A DNA stretch of 64,000 bases, from the NCBI GenBank assembly GCA_937876195.1, contig CALEIK010000025.1:1-64000 (forward strand), read 5' to 3'. The translations under genes and the position numbers were made by a program. The notes under the pieces were generated by a model. It saw nothing but the letters and a program-made list of their open reading frames with translations. It ran no database searches and was not told where the DNA came from. Positions 1 through 9,446 of this stretch are shown here, one piece after another (positions within the stretch are counted from its first letter, which is position 1; every line of letters starts with the position of its first letter). Source of the stretch: an uncultured Flavobacteriales bacterium. Its GTDB lineage: Bacteria; Bacteroidota; Bacteroidia; Flavobacteriales_D; Crocinitomicaceae.

Positions 1-12
1 AAAATAAAACCA

Positions 13-2154
13 ATGAGAAGAATTTTAATTCTAGCAGCTTTAATTGTTGCAACTGCCTTTAAGTCAGGAGCAGAAGAGGGAATGTTAATCCCATCATTAA
101 TCAAAGCTTTTGAGAGTGATATGCAAGCGATGGGGATGAAATTGTCCGCGCAAGATATTTATGATGTCAATAATTCAAGTTTAAAGGATGCCATTTTACA
201 TTTTGGAGGTGGTTGTACCGCTGAACTGGTTTCTAACCAGGGGCTTCTTTTGACCAATCATCATTGTGGGTATTCACAAGTTCAATCGCACTCGTCGTTG
301 GAGAATGATTATTTAAAGTATGGTTTTTGGGCGAAGAACAAAGCAGAAGAACTTCCAAACCCGGGATTAACAGCAACACGTATTGTTCGTATAGAGGACG
401 TTACAGCTTCAATTTTGTTCGGGACAGAGGGATTAAGCGAAGAAGAGAAAGCCCAAAAAATGGAAGCGAACTACGCACAGTTGATTCAAGATGCAATGGC
501 GAATAATCACTATACGGCAGATATTAAACCATTCAATTGCGGGAATGAGTTTTATATGATTGTAAAAGAAACGTTTAACGATGTTCGTTTGGTTGGAACT
601 CCACCTAATTCCATTGGGAAATTTGGGGGAGATACAGACAACTGGGTTTGGCCACGTCACACAGGAGATTTTTCCGTATTCAGAGTGTATTCAGATGCGA
701 ACAATATGCCGAATGACTATCACGAATCAAATGTGCCTTACACACCTTTACATTTTCTTCCTGTTTCTATGAAAGATAGAGTTCCGGGTGAATTTACAAT
801 GGTTTATGGATTTCCAGGAACAACGGAGCAACATCTTACTTCAGGCAACTTAAAATACATCATGGATATGGAGCGCCCAGCGCGAATCAAGATGCGTGAT
901 AAATCAATTGGAGTGATTGATGCAAGCATGCGCTCTTCGGATTTACTTCGGATTAAATATGCCTCAAAGCAAGCTAGAATTGCGAACGGTTGGAAAAAAT
1001 GGATTGGGCAACTCGGAGGACTCAAAACAGTGGATGCGATTCAGATAAAACTGGATAGAGAAAAGAAATACAATGAAATGGCCGCGACGAATCCAGAGTG
1101 GAACAAAAAATATGGTTCTGTCATTCAAGAAATGAATGCACTGGTGGATAAATACCACATGTCGGATTTTGGCTATTCTATGTTCATTGAATACATGTAT
1201 GTTGGGCCTGAATTGTTCGGTAGAGCGAGAGATATCAATAAATTTCTAAGCAGTTATGAGGAATTATCCAAAAACAATGAATTGGATAAAGAAATAAAAG
1301 CGCAGCTTGAAGGAGCGAAAGGTTTCTTTAAAAATTACGATGAAGAAACGGACAAACAAATTTTCCAATTATTGACAGAAGAGTACGTCAACCAACTGGG
1401 TAAAGATAATATCCCAGCCATTTTGAGAGATAAATCATCAGAGGAATTGGCAGAGATTATCTATTCTAAATCCATTTTAACCAATCAGGCACGATTTGAG
1501 AAGTTCATGTCTAAGGTGAATGGTAAATCCCTTGCTAAGCTCTTGAAGAAGGACTTGGGCTTTATGTTGTGGAAAGAAACGGAAGCTTATTTTGTAGAAA
1601 ACACATTACCTGGAGTTAGAGTTTTTAAAACTGAAATGGATGCATTACTTAAAACTTATGTGGCTGGAAAGTTGGAAATGTTCCCAGATGAAAAGCACTG
1701 GCCAGATGCGAACTCTACGATGCGAATTACATACGGAAAGCTAGAAGGTTCTGCTCCGCACGATGGAATGAAGTATACAGAGCACACGACATTGGACGGC
1801 ATCATTGCAAAGAACAATTCAGGCAATCCTGATTATGAATTATTACCTAGAATGCACGAATTAGCTGCAGCAAAGGAATATGGTGATTATGCGCAGGACG
1901 GTGAATTGTGGGTATGTTTTACAGGTTCTAACCACACAACTGGAGGAAACTCAGGCTCGCCCGTCATTGATGCAGAAGGGAACCTTATGGGGCTTAATTT
2001 TGACCGTACATGGGAAAGTACAATGAGCGACTATATGTTCGATGCATCGCGTTGCCGAAATATCACGGTGGACATGCGCTACGTACTTTGGGTAATTGAT
2101 GTGTACGCCGGCGCAAAGCATCTGGTGGAAGAAATGAAAATTGTTAAAGACTAG
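13..2154 (+). CDS. S46 family dipeptidyl-peptidase, DPP11-like
   Basis: This encodes a 713-residue periplasmic serine exopeptidase of family S46, which removes dipeptides from the N-termini of peptides. An N-terminal signal peptide (about residues 1-20) is visible. The chymotrypsin-like triad can be placed at His84 (TNHHCGY), Asp219 (HTGDFS) and Ser649 (GGNSGSP). Arg665 in GLNFDRTWE sits where DPP11 enzymes carry Arg and DPP7 enzymes carry Gly, so a preference for Asp/Glu at P1 is inferred. The length matches the family (about 700-720). Only 12 bases of upstream sequence are in the window, so its promoter and any operon partner are not visible. The family is sure; the DPP11 subtype is an alignment by eye. 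Confidence 0.93.
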   Translation: MRRILILAALIVATAFKSGAEEGMLIPSLIKAFESDMQAMGMKLSAQDIYDVNNSSLKDAILHFGGGCTAELVSNQGLLLTNHHCGYSQVQSHSSLENDYLKYGFWAKNKAEELPNPGLTATRIVRIEDVTASILFGTEGLSEEEKAQKMEANYAQLIQDAMANNHYTADIKPFNCGNEFYMIVKETFNDVRLVGTPPNSIGKFGGDTDNWVWPRHTGDFSVFRVYSDANNMPNDYHESNVPYTPLHFLPVSMKDRVPGEFTMVYGFPGTTEQHLTSGNLKYIMDMERPARIKMRDKSIGVIDASMRSSDLLRIKYASKQARIANGWKKWIGQLGGLKTVDAIQIKLDREKKYNEMAATNPEWNKKYGSVIQEMNALVDKYHMSDFGYSMFIEYMYVGPELFGRARDINKFLSSYEELSKNNELDKEIKAQLEGAKGFFKNYDEETDKQIFQLLTEEYVNQLGKDNIPAILRDKSSEELAEIIYSKSILTNQARFEKFMSKVNGKSLAKLLKKDLGFMLWKETEAYFVENTLPGVRVFKTEMDALLKTYVAGKLEMFPDEKHWPDANSTMRITYGKLEGSAPHDGMKYTEHTTLDGIIAKNNSGNPDYELLPRMHELAAAKEYGDYAQDGELWVCFTGSNHTTGGNSGSPVIDAEGNLMGLNFDRTWESTMSDYMFDASRCRNITVDMRYVLWVIDVYAGAKHLVEEMKIVKD

Positions 2155-2173
2155 GGAATAAAGTCCACATAAG

Positions 2174-2209
2174 AAAAGTGGTATTGACTAGTTCAATACC
2201 ACTTTTTTT
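2174..2209. terminator. Bidirectional intrinsic terminator
   Basis: A perfect 14-bp stem (2174-2187 with 2193-2206) has a short loop and T-rich flanks on both strands. It lies between the convergent S46 peptidase and dihydrolipoyl dehydrogenase genes and probably serves both. Confidence 0.85.
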
Positions 2210-2233
2210 ATTTTATGTAAATTCCTTTGAATT

Positions 2234-3637
2234 CTAAACATGCAAGGCGCGATCATCAGTCGCAGCCAAGGCAGCCTCTTTGAGACCTTCAGAATATGTT
2301 GGGTGCGGGTGACAGATACGCGCAATATCTTCAGCAGATGCTCGGTATTCCATAGCCGTAACAGCTTCCATAATTAAATCTGCCGCTCGTGCACAAATCA
2401 TGTGAACACCTAGAACTTCATCTGTTTCCTTGTCTGCAATCACTTTAATAGTTCCTGCAATGTCCATGCTTGCTCTAGCGCGACCTAATGCTTTAATTGG
2501 AAACGAGCCAATTTTGATGTCTTTACCTTCCGCGATTAATTCTTGTTCCGTTTTCCCAACGGAAGCTACCTCAGGCCATGTATAAACGACTCCAGGGATT
2601 AAATTGTAATCCAGATGAGGTTTTTGACCTGCAATTGTTTCAGCAACGAATACGCCTTCTTCCTCCGCTTTGTGTGCGAGCATTGGACCACGAACAACGT
2701 CGCCAATTGCATAAATGTTAGGAACACTTGTTTGTAGATGATCATTCACTTCAATTTGACCACGCTCGTTTGCAGATAGTCCTGCATTTTCTAATCCTAG
2801 ACCTTCGGTATACGGTTTTCTACCTACTGCTACTAAGCAGTAATCTGCTTCAAGAGTAATTTCTTCATTCTTCTTATTGAGGGCAACTAATTTTACGCCT
2901 TTTCCGGTGTTCGTCACTTTTTGAACCTTGTGGCTCAAATGAAATTTGAATCCTTCTTTTTTCAATACTCTTGTCAACTCTTTTGACATAGTTACATCCA
3001 TCGTTGGAATGATTGAATCTGCGAATTCGACAACTTCAACCTCAGTACCAAGTCGTGCATAAACGGAACCTAATTCTAATCCTATTACTCCTCCGCCAAT
3101 AACGAGCATTCGTTTTGGTATTTCAGTAAGATTCAGCGCTTCTGTAGACGTAATTATTCGTTTTTTATCGGGTTCCATTCCTGGAAAGTAATTCGGTTTA
3201 GATCCTGTGGCAATAAGTATATTTTTTCCAGATAGAAGTGTTTCTTTTTTCTTGTCGTCTATGACTTTCACCGTGTTTTTATCGACGAATGACCCCACCC
3301 CGTGAAAGACTTCAATTTTGTTTTTATCCATTAAGAACTTAATTCCAGCACAGGTTTGTTCAACAACGCTGTTTTTGCGCTGAATCATTTGTTTGATATT
3401 TGCTTTAAGATCTTTAAGATCAATTCCATGCTCCTTAAAATTGTGCGTGGCATTGTGAAAATGCTCAGAAGAATCCAACAAAGCTTTTGATGGAATACAG
3501 CCCACATTTAGACAGGTTCCTCCAAGTGTGTTGTATTTTTCTACAATAGCTGTTTTCATCCCTAGTTGGGCACAACGAATTGCTGCTACATATCCTCCAG
3601 GTCCTGAACCAATAATTACAATATCAAAGTTACTCAT
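2234..3637 (-). CDS. lpdA: Dihydrolipoyl dehydrogenase (E3)
   Basis: This 467-residue flavoprotein reoxidises dihydrolipoamide with NAD+ in the pyruvate and 2-oxoglutarate dehydrogenase complexes and the glycine cleavage system. It has an FAD-binding glycine motif at residues 10-15 (GSGPGG), the redox disulfide Cys42/Cys47 in GGTCLNVGCIPSKALL, an NAD-binding GGGVIGLELG motif, and the C-terminal HPHPTYSE His-Glu pair. Length and motif order are those of complete E3 enzymes. The gene is monocistronic, with a TAnnTTTG box 17 bases upstream. Lipoyl synthase lies 3 kb away on the same strand and acts in the same lipoate-dependent chemistry. Confidence 0.97.
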   Translation of the reverse strand: MSNFDIVIIGSGPGGYVAAIRCAQLGMKTAIVEKYNTLGGTCLNVGCIPSKALLDSSEHFHNATHNFKEHGIDLKDLKANIKQMIQRKNSVVEQTCAGIKFLMDKNKIEVFHGVGSFVDKNTVKVIDDKKKETLLSGKNILIATGSKPNYFPGMEPDKKRIITSTEALNLTEIPKRMLVIGGGVIGLELGSVYARLGTEVEVVEFADSIIPTMDVTMSKELTRVLKKEGFKFHLSHKVQKVTNTGKGVKLVALNKKNEEITLEADYCLVAVGRKPYTEGLGLENAGLSANERGQIEVNDHLQTSVPNIYAIGDVVRGPMLAHKAEEEGVFVAETIAGQKPHLDYNLIPGVVYTWPEVASVGKTEQELIAEGKDIKIGSFPIKALGRARASMDIAGTIKVIADKETDEVLGVHMICARAADLIMEAVTAMEYRASAEDIARICHPHPTYSEGLKEAALAATDDRALHV

Positions 3638-3654
3638 GGTATAAAAATTTACTA

Positions 3655-3662
3655 CAAATTTA
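3655..3662 (-). promoter_or_regulatory. Candidate -7 box for lpdA
   Basis: TAAATTTG on the minus strand matches the Bacteroidota TAnnTTTG -7 consensus 17 bases before the lpdA start. No -33 TTTG is found at the usual spacing; the nearest TTG is about 24 bases away. Confidence 0.5.
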
Positions 3663-3710
3663 TTATTAATGTTTGATTGCCGAGTTCAACTGGTCACTTT
3701 TGCGTAAAAA

Positions 3711-3738
3711 AAAAGACCAATTTCACAATTGGTCTTTT
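3711..3738 (-). terminator. Intrinsic terminator of the M43 protease gene
   Basis: A 12-bp perfect stem (3711-3722 with 3727-3738) with loop TCAC is followed on the minus strand by a run of T. It lies 20 bases past the stop codon of the protease gene. Confidence 0.9.
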
Positions 3739-3757
3739 AAAAGCGATGTTTTATATT

Positions 3758-6580
3758 TTACAATACAACTACTTTTCTTGTTGTCTTGTAGTCACCAGAT
3801 TCAACTTCTAAGAAGTAGTATGCTGCGGGTAAATTTTCAGTACCACTAAGTACGTGATTAACCTCAGTATTTGTTTCGGTCAATCTCTCAGTAGCAATAA
3901 TTTTACCTTGTGTATCTCTTAATGTAAATGTTACAGGATTATCCTGTGCAAGGTAAGATACGTTAATTGCATTTCCATTAATCGTTGGATTTGGATAAAC
4001 ATTTAAATCTAATTCCGCAATTTCTTCTGAAACTAGGCTTAATGTTCCTGTAATCATGATATCATCAATGTACAAATTACTTGCTACATCTGACGCTTCA
4101 AATCTAAATTTAAAACGAGTGTGATTATCGAAGGAAGTTGAAGTATAGTTAAATGTTGCAGTAACATACTCATTATTTGAAGATGGCGCGTAATCAGAAT
4201 AACCAGCATAACCACCGGTTACCAAGGTTGCACCCTGAATGGTAGTTCTTGGCGTCCAAGTTTCACCGCAATTTCTTGAAGCATAAACTGTCAAAATTTC
4301 ATCAATGTCAGCTATCTGAGTAGCATTTGAAGCGTACGCATATTTAAACGATACGGTGATACTTGTTGTATTTCGCAAATCAAAAGATGGAGTAATTAGT
4401 TCATCTACACTCAATCCTAATCGGTCGTAATAGAAGTAATCATCTGTCGCAAAGTCAGCAAACTGAACATTTGGTTTATAGTTCCCTAATTTGTAGCAAC
4501 GTGAATTGTCATATCCTGTTCCATTGGATAATTCAAATTTACCATAATTGTCTTCAGGGTTATTGATAAGAAACCAACTCGCTGTTGAACCATTTAAATC
4601 AATTGATGCTGGTCCTGTAAAATCTGCCCATTCTGGGGAAATATAAACATAACCATTTCTAGTTTCTGTATCGGACCCAGCAGCATTGGTAACAGTAAGT
4701 GTTATCGTTTTATATCCAGGCGTGTCAAAAGTAACCGTAGGATTCATTGCTGTTGATGTAGCTGGACTTCCACCAGGGAATGTCCATTCCCATGTATCAA
4801 TCGTAGCATTCCATGACGCGTCGTTAAATGTAATAGGTTCATTGACACAAATATATTTATCAGATGCACTGAAATCGCTAACAGGTGCACACAATGGAAC
4901 ACTCAATTGGTTTGAAGGGTCCTGAGGCATTTCTAAATCAGCTACACCAGTTTCCATTAACGTTGTATCATTCCAAAGACGATTACGCTGTCCAGCAATA
5001 CCTTCTAATGCGTTGTGCATGAAAGATACTTGATCAGGCGTGAAGTGTACATCACAATATGAATAATCCATATAATTTTGAACATCCTCTAGAAGTTTAA
5101 CTGTACCATTAACCATCACTGTATCCACAATAAAGTTGCCAACAGCATTCTCAGAATTCCATGCATACAGACGAAATGTCACAGGAGTGGACGCTGAAAT
5201 TTCAGTCGCCAACAAATCAATAGCAAAGTCATCTTGAAAAACAGTCGTAGCTCCATCCGTAGTAAAGAAAAACACGTCGTTTATTTCGTCAACTGTAATT
5301 TCAGGATTTGTCGAAGCTGATGCTGCCAAGTCTATGTTATTAGCAAAACCATCAACATCCCATCTTACGGCAAAAGTTCTCGGTCCAGCAGTATCTCTAG
5401 CAACATCAAACACAAGACTTTCCAATTCAAGACGACCTCGTTGTTCAGGTGCTACTGTGAACTCATAATATTTAGAGAGGTTAATAGACCCTGTCAGATT
5501 CGCATATACCGTTTCTCCATCCAATGCTCCAGTATCCCAATTATCATAACCAAAAGATTCTGTTGTTGTCGGATTAGAACCTACTCCTACTGCTGAAAAA
5601 CCGGAGTATATAACTGAAACAGTCTGGTCTGTTGGTCCAAAAATTTGTGGTGTTGGCACAGGAGTTGGGTCCATGGTTCCAGAGGTAGGTACAATACTGT
5701 CGAACGTGAACGCACCCTGACTTACTGGAATAACATCAACATTACAATCAATCCAGCCATTTGGGTATTGCGCCATATAAACACCGCATCCAGCAGCTGG
5801 AGGATAACCAGCAGTCACAGGAGTATCATCAGCACCATCGTTCCCACAAGCAACACCCGGATCATTTGTATCACCCCATGTATGCGATAAACTTAAGTAA
5901 TGACCAATTTCATGAGTTAAAACAGATTCATTTCCTGGGTTTGATGTGCCAATGGACCCAACATAGGAGTGACCAGAAACAATTCCATCTAAGTAGTACC
6001 CTAAGCCGTCAGTTCCTGCAGGTTTAATTGCGTAAGCTGCTGCACCTGGTGCACCAACTACACGAACTACCCAAATGTTTAAGTACTTTGCACGATTCCA
6101 TTGGTGAACTTTTGAAAATCCATCACCAATATTTGTTTCATGTGTATAGATATGCTCAATACCGTTCGTACAATTTCCTATTGGGTCTTTGGCTGCCAAC
6201 TTAAACTGTATCTTCCCATTGCCTATAAGTGACTCATATTCAGGGACTATATTAACTGAATCAGGATCTGCAGAATTAAACTCACGGTTAATCACTTCCA
6301 TTGCATCATAGATTTGAGCATCACTAATGTTCTCTGAACCATATTCATGCAATACATGGAATACTACTGGAATTACATAAGATGAAGCTCCACCTTTTTC
6401 ATTAAATTGTTTGCTATTTTGTAATAGCTGGTAAGCTTCGTAGCTGTCCCTTAATTCAGGGTGTAGACGAAAAGCCTCCTCTTGTGCCCATTGATGTCCA
6501 CATTTTTTTGTTACTTCTTGCTGCGCATAGGATAAACCTGTAAAGAGCGTTAAAATTGAAAGTGCAACTATGTTTTTCAT
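3758..6580 (-). CDS. Secreted M43 (pappalysin-type) zinc protease with nested domain, PKD domain and T9SS sorting tail
   Basis: A 940-residue protein with a signal peptide (1-19). The catalytic zinc motif HEIGHYLSLSH is at 223-233 and the Met-turn NYMDYSYC at 503-510, a pairing typical of family M43. Between them, roughly residues 285-497 form an extra beta-rich domain with RTFAVRWDVDGF and VTFRLYAWN motifs, far longer than the usual gap. A PKD domain follows (about 565-648, with WEWTFPGG), then a MAM/concanavalin-like region (650-850) and a type A C-terminal sorting domain starting at LNVYPNPT. The protein is therefore probably exported by Sec and then by the type IX system, whose gldK-N genes are in this window. 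Substrate unknown. A terminator follows the gene. Confidence 0.92.
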   Translation of the reverse strand: MKNIVALSILTLFTGLSYAQQEVTKKCGHQWAQEEAFRLHPELRDSYEAYQLLQNSKQFNEKGGASSYVIPVVFHVLHEYGSENISDAQIYDAMEVINREFNSADPDSVNIVPEYESLIGNGKIQFKLAAKDPIGNCTNGIEHIYTHETNIGDGFSKVHQWNRAKYLNIWVVRVVGAPGAAAYAIKPAGTDGLGYYLDGIVSGHSYVGSIGTSNPGNESVLTHEIGHYLSLSHTWGDTNDPGVACGNDGADDTPVTAGYPPAAGCGVYMAQYPNGWIDCNVDVIPVSQGAFTFDSIVPTSGTMDPTPVPTPQIFGPTDQTVSVIYSGFSAVGVGSNPTTTESFGYDNWDTGALDGETVYANLTGSINLSKYYEFTVAPEQRGRLELESLVFDVARDTAGPRTFAVRWDVDGFANNIDLAASASTNPEITVDEINDVFFFTTDGATTVFQDDFAIDLLATEISASTPVTFRLYAWNSENAVGNFIVDTVMVNGTVKLLEDVQNYMDYSYCDVHFTPDQVSFMHNALEGIAGQRNRLWNDTTLMETGVADLEMPQDPSNQLSVPLCAPVSDFSASDKYICVNEPITFNDASWNATIDTWEWTFPGGSPATSTAMNPTVTFDTPGYKTITLTVTNAAGSDTETRNGYVYISPEWADFTGPASIDLNGSTASWFLINNPEDNYGKFELSNGTGYDNSRCYKLGNYKPNVQFADFATDDYFYYDRLGLSVDELITPSFDLRNTTSITVSFKYAYASNATQIADIDEILTVYASRNCGETWTPRTTIQGATLVTGGYAGYSDYAPSSNNEYVTATFNYTSTSFDNHTRFKFRFEASDVASNLYIDDIMITGTLSLVSEEIAELDLNVYPNPTINGNAINVSYLAQDNPVTFTLRDTQGKIIATERLTETNTEVNHVLSGTENLPAAYYFLEVESGDYKTTRKVVVL

Positions 6581-6757
6581 AAGTACTAGTTATATATAAT
6601 TTTACTTTTTTTATATCGTTAAAGCGGCGCAAAATAGTAATAATAATTTAATTTTAAGCCTACAGTATAACAGAATTATCTGTAAATATACAATACTTTT
6701 AGTTCTTAGGAAAGAATTGCACTTCCATAAATGGACGAAAATATACAGGTCTAAAAA

Positions 6758-7630
6758 TTAAAACAAATGTTTTTCGGCACGATAAGATGATCGAACTAAT
6801 GGTCCACTTTCAACATATTTAAAGCCCATTTGAATTCCTTTTTCTTTGTATTCAGCGAATTTTTCAGGTGTTACAAATTCATGAATCGGTAGGTGTCTTG
6901 CCGTTGGTTGTAGGTACTGTCCCAATGTTAAGATATCGACGTTCACGCTTCTCAAATCCTCCATTGTTTCGAGTACTTCGGCATCGGTTTCTCCAAGTCC
7001 CAACATGATGCCAGATTTGGTTTTCATTCCGCCTTTTTTCAGTCGAAATAGAACTTCTAGACTTCTGTCGTATTTTGCTTGGATTCTCACCTCTTTGGTT
7101 AACCTGCGCACTGTTTCTAAATTGTGACTTACAATTTCTGGTGCAACATCAATAATGTACTGCAAATTTCCCCAGTTCCCAGCAAAATCAGGAATGAGCG
7201 TTTCCATCGTTGTGCCAGGGGATTGATGCCGAATTGCTTTCACAGTTTGCATCCAGATTCCTGCTCCTCCATCTTTTAAATCGTCTCGGTCAACGGAAGT
7301 AATTACTGCGTGTTTCACGCCCATGGTTTTTACGCTATGTGCTACTTTGCCAGGCTCAAATTCATCAACAGCATCTGGCCGCCCGGTTTTTACCGCGCAA
7401 AACCCACAAGAGCGGGTGCAAATATTCCCTAAAATCATGAACGTAGCTGTGCCTTCTCCCCAACATTCACCCATGTTTGGACAGTTTCCACTTTCGCAAA
7501 TTGTATGAAGCTTGTGTTCATCCACCAATGAGCGCACTTTCTTGTAGTTCTCACCTGTGGGTAGCTTTACCCTCAACCATTTTGGTTTCTTTATTTTTAC
7601 ACGTGTATCTTCCGACATTGATTCGCTCAT
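6758..7630 (-). CDS. lipA: Lipoyl synthase
   Basis: This 290-residue radical-SAM enzyme inserts two sulfurs into protein-bound octanoyl groups to make lipoyl cofactor. Both iron-sulfur sites are visible: the auxiliary-cluster motif CESGNCPNMGEC near the N-terminus and the radical-SAM motif CTRSCGFC. The C-terminal RSSYRAE provides the conserved serine-ligand motif of LipA. Length is normal. It stands alone between a 177-base upstream-of-protease gap and the divergent osmC gene. Its product feeds the dehydrogenase complexes that use the nearby lpdA product. Confidence 0.97.
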   Translation of the reverse strand: MSESMSEDTRVKIKKPKWLRVKLPTGENYKKVRSLVDEHKLHTICESGNCPNMGECWGEGTATFMILGNICTRSCGFCAVKTGRPDAVDEFEPGKVAHSVKTMGVKHAVITSVDRDDLKDGGAGIWMQTVKAIRHQSPGTTMETLIPDFAGNWGNLQYIIDVAPEIVSHNLETVRRLTKEVRIQAKYDRSLEVLFRLKKGGMKTKSGIMLGLGETDAEVLETMEDLRSVNVDILTLGQYLQPTARHLPIHEFVTPEKFAEYKEKGIQMGFKYVESGPLVRSSYRAEKHLF

Positions 7631-7675
7631 TTCGTGATTTTTAAATCATCTTCCTTCTTTGGCAAAATAAAAAGC

Positions 7676-7683
7676 TACTTTTG
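7676..7683 (+). promoter_or_regulatory. Candidate -7 box for osmC-rlmB
   Basis: TACTTTTG matches TAnnTTTG and lies 62 bases before the osmC start. A TTTG occurs 14 bases upstream, shorter than the usual 19-20 base spacing. Confidence 0.4.
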
Positions 7684-7745
7684 CTGTATAAATTGCCCCA
7701 ATAGATCTACAAACTGTTACAAAGGTATGAAAACATCTATGAATT

Positions 7746-8150
7746 ATGTCAATATCTAAAGTCGAATATTTAGGTGGTCTGCGCACCAAATGTGTGCATT
7801 TAAAATCGGGCGTTGAAATTATCACGGACGCTCCAACAGACAATAATGGAAAGGGAGAAGCTTTTTCCCCAACAGATTTGGTGGCAACGGCATACGCTTC
7901 TTGCATGTTGACGATTATTGGGATATACTGCGAAAATCACTCAATTCATTTTGATTACGCAGTAGCAACAGTCAATAAAATCATGGAGAGTAACCCGAGG
8001 AGAATTGGGAAAATTGAAATTTCAATCGATTTTTCACGTAATAATTGGGATGATGAAATTCAGAAGCGCATAATCAGAGCAGGAGAGACGTGTCCCGTAG
8101 CGAAGACACTTGGAGACAACGTAGAAGTTGAGTTTAATTATCAGTTTTAA
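7746..8150 (+). CDS. OsmC/Ohr family protein
   Basis: A 134-residue cytosolic protein of the OsmC superfamily, whose best-known members reduce organic hydroperoxides with a pair of cysteines. The family motif SPTDLVATAYASCMLT is present with its Cys at the start of the central helix, and a second Cys sits in GETCPVAKTL, the two positions expected for the peroxidatic and resolving residues. It is divergent from lipA and only 5 bases upstream of the RlmB-type methyltransferase, so the two are probably cotranscribed. Whether this member is a true peroxidase cannot be decided from sequence. Confidence 0.88.
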   Translation: MSISKVEYLGGLRTKCVHLKSGVEIITDAPTDNNGKGEAFSPTDLVATAYASCMLTIIGIYCENHSIHFDYAVATVNKIMESNPRRIGKIEISIDFSRNNWDDEIQKRIIRAGETCPVAKTLGDNVEVEFNYQF

Positions 8151-8155
8151 GAGAT

Positions 8156-8956
8156 ATGGAAAGCAAATACCAAAGAAGAGAAGAGAATTCCCGTGGGGAC
8201 TACAAAAGAGAATCAAAGTACAATGACGATGAATTTATTTTTGGTGTCAGAGCGGTAATTGAAGCTGTAAAAGCGAATCGAGTACTCAACAAGATTTTCA
8301 TCCAGAAGGGAATGAAGAAGGAATTGTTTCTTGAATTGAAAGAGGCACTTGCTGGTGAACAACATCAATTGCAATTTGTTCCAGTTGAAAAACTCGATGG
8401 AATTACCGACCAAAATCACCAAGGTGTGATTGCGTTGGTTTCACCAATTGAATATTTTAAGGTGGAAGAAGTTGTTGAAAAATTGCTCGAAGAAGAGAAA
8501 AAACCCTTTATTTTAGTGTTGGATCGAATTACAGATGTCCGCAATTTTGGTGCGATTGCAAGAACTGCAGAATGTGAAGGTGTGGACGCTATTTTAATTC
8601 CATCAAAGGGTTCAGCTCAAGTGACTTCAGATGCGATTAAAACTTCTGCGGGCGCTTTGAACAGAATCAAAGTCTGTAAAACAGATAGTCTAAAGGATTC
8701 ACTTTTTTACATTCAACAATGTGGTATGCGAATAGTGGCGTGTACAGAGAAATCAAAGATTCCATTGTACGAAACAAACTTGCGAGGAGCAGTAGCAGTA
8801 ATCTTAGGATCTGAGGAGGATGGAATCACATCAGATTTGATTAACTTAGCTGATATCAGTTGCAGGATACCAATGCGAGGAGAAATTGCTTCGTTGAATG
8901 TTAGTGTAGCAGCAGGAATGGTGCTTTATGAAAAACTGCGACAAGAAATGCATTAG
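8156..8956 (+). CDS. rlmB: 23S rRNA (guanosine-2'-O-)-methyltransferase RlmB-like (SpoU/TrmH family)
   Basis: A 266-residue SPOUT-class RNA ribose methyltransferase. After an N-terminal substrate-binding domain (about 25-95) come the three SpoU motifs: DVRNFGAIARTAE, VILGSEEDGIT, and IPMRGEIASLNVSVAAG, which builds the deep trefoil knot that holds S-adenosylmethionine. This architecture fits RlmB, which modifies a conserved guanosine in the 23S rRNA peptidyl-transferase region, though related TrmH proteins with other targets cannot be excluded. It follows osmC by 5 bases. Confidence 0.9.
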   Translation: MESKYQRREENSRGDYKRESKYNDDEFIFGVRAVIEAVKANRVLNKIFIQKGMKKELFLELKEALAGEQHQLQFVPVEKLDGITDQNHQGVIALVSPIEYFKVEEVVEKLLEEEKKPFILVLDRITDVRNFGAIARTAECEGVDAILIPSKGSAQVTSDAIKTSAGALNRIKVCKTDSLKDSLFYIQQCGMRIVACTEKSKIPLYETNLRGAVAVILGSEEDGITSDLINLADISCRIPMRGEIASLNVSVAAGMVLYEKLRQEMH

Positions 8957-8975
8957 TATATTATAGGAGAGAAGA

Positions 8976-9446
8976 ATGAAACAATTTTTAGTTATTGCCC
9001 TTATTTTTGTCACTTCTTCGATGGCCATTTCTCAAATGCCCAACAGGACGAAGAAGCTGATTGGAAAATGGCAGTACAAATCTGGTGATGGATTTGAGGT
9101 CTGGCGCATGAACAACGATCACTTAACAGGCGCAGCCTATCGCATTACCAAAAATGGTGATACCACTCAAGTAGAAAGTTTGACCATCAAGCGGGTGAAT
9201 AAAACACTCGTTTATATCTTAGAAACCAACAGTCAACAAGGTGATTCCATCGTAGTTCAAAAGAATCGTTTTATTTCGAGCGGGAATAAGTTGAAATTCA
9301 ACAATATTGAAACGAACATTCCATCGATGATTTCGTATTCATTTTGTTTCTTCACAAGAAATAGGCTCAAGATCAAGATTCAATTTGGTGTGGAAGAAGA
9401 GCCTATAGTTTTAGAACTAAAACGATACAAAGCGTCAAAGAACTAA
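8976..9446 (+). CDS. Secreted lipocalin-like protein (DUF6265-like)
   Basis: A 156-residue protein with a signal peptide (about 1-19). The body opens with LIGKWQYKSGDGFEVW and ends with a hydrophobic strand, a pattern of small beta-barrel (calycin-like) proteins and similar by eye to DUF6265. No function is known. It lies 19 bases after rlmB and may share its transcript. Its stop codon interlocks with that of the convergent yjjG gene (4-base overlap CTAA), leaving no room for a terminator. Confidence 0.75.
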   Translation: MKQFLVIALIFVTSSMAISQMPNRTKKLIGKWQYKSGDGFEVWRMNNDHLTGAAYRITKNGDTTQVESLTIKRVNKTLVYILETNSQQGDSIVVQKNRFISSGNKLKFNNIETNIPSMISYSFCFFTRNRLKIKIQFGVEEEPIVLELKRYKASKN

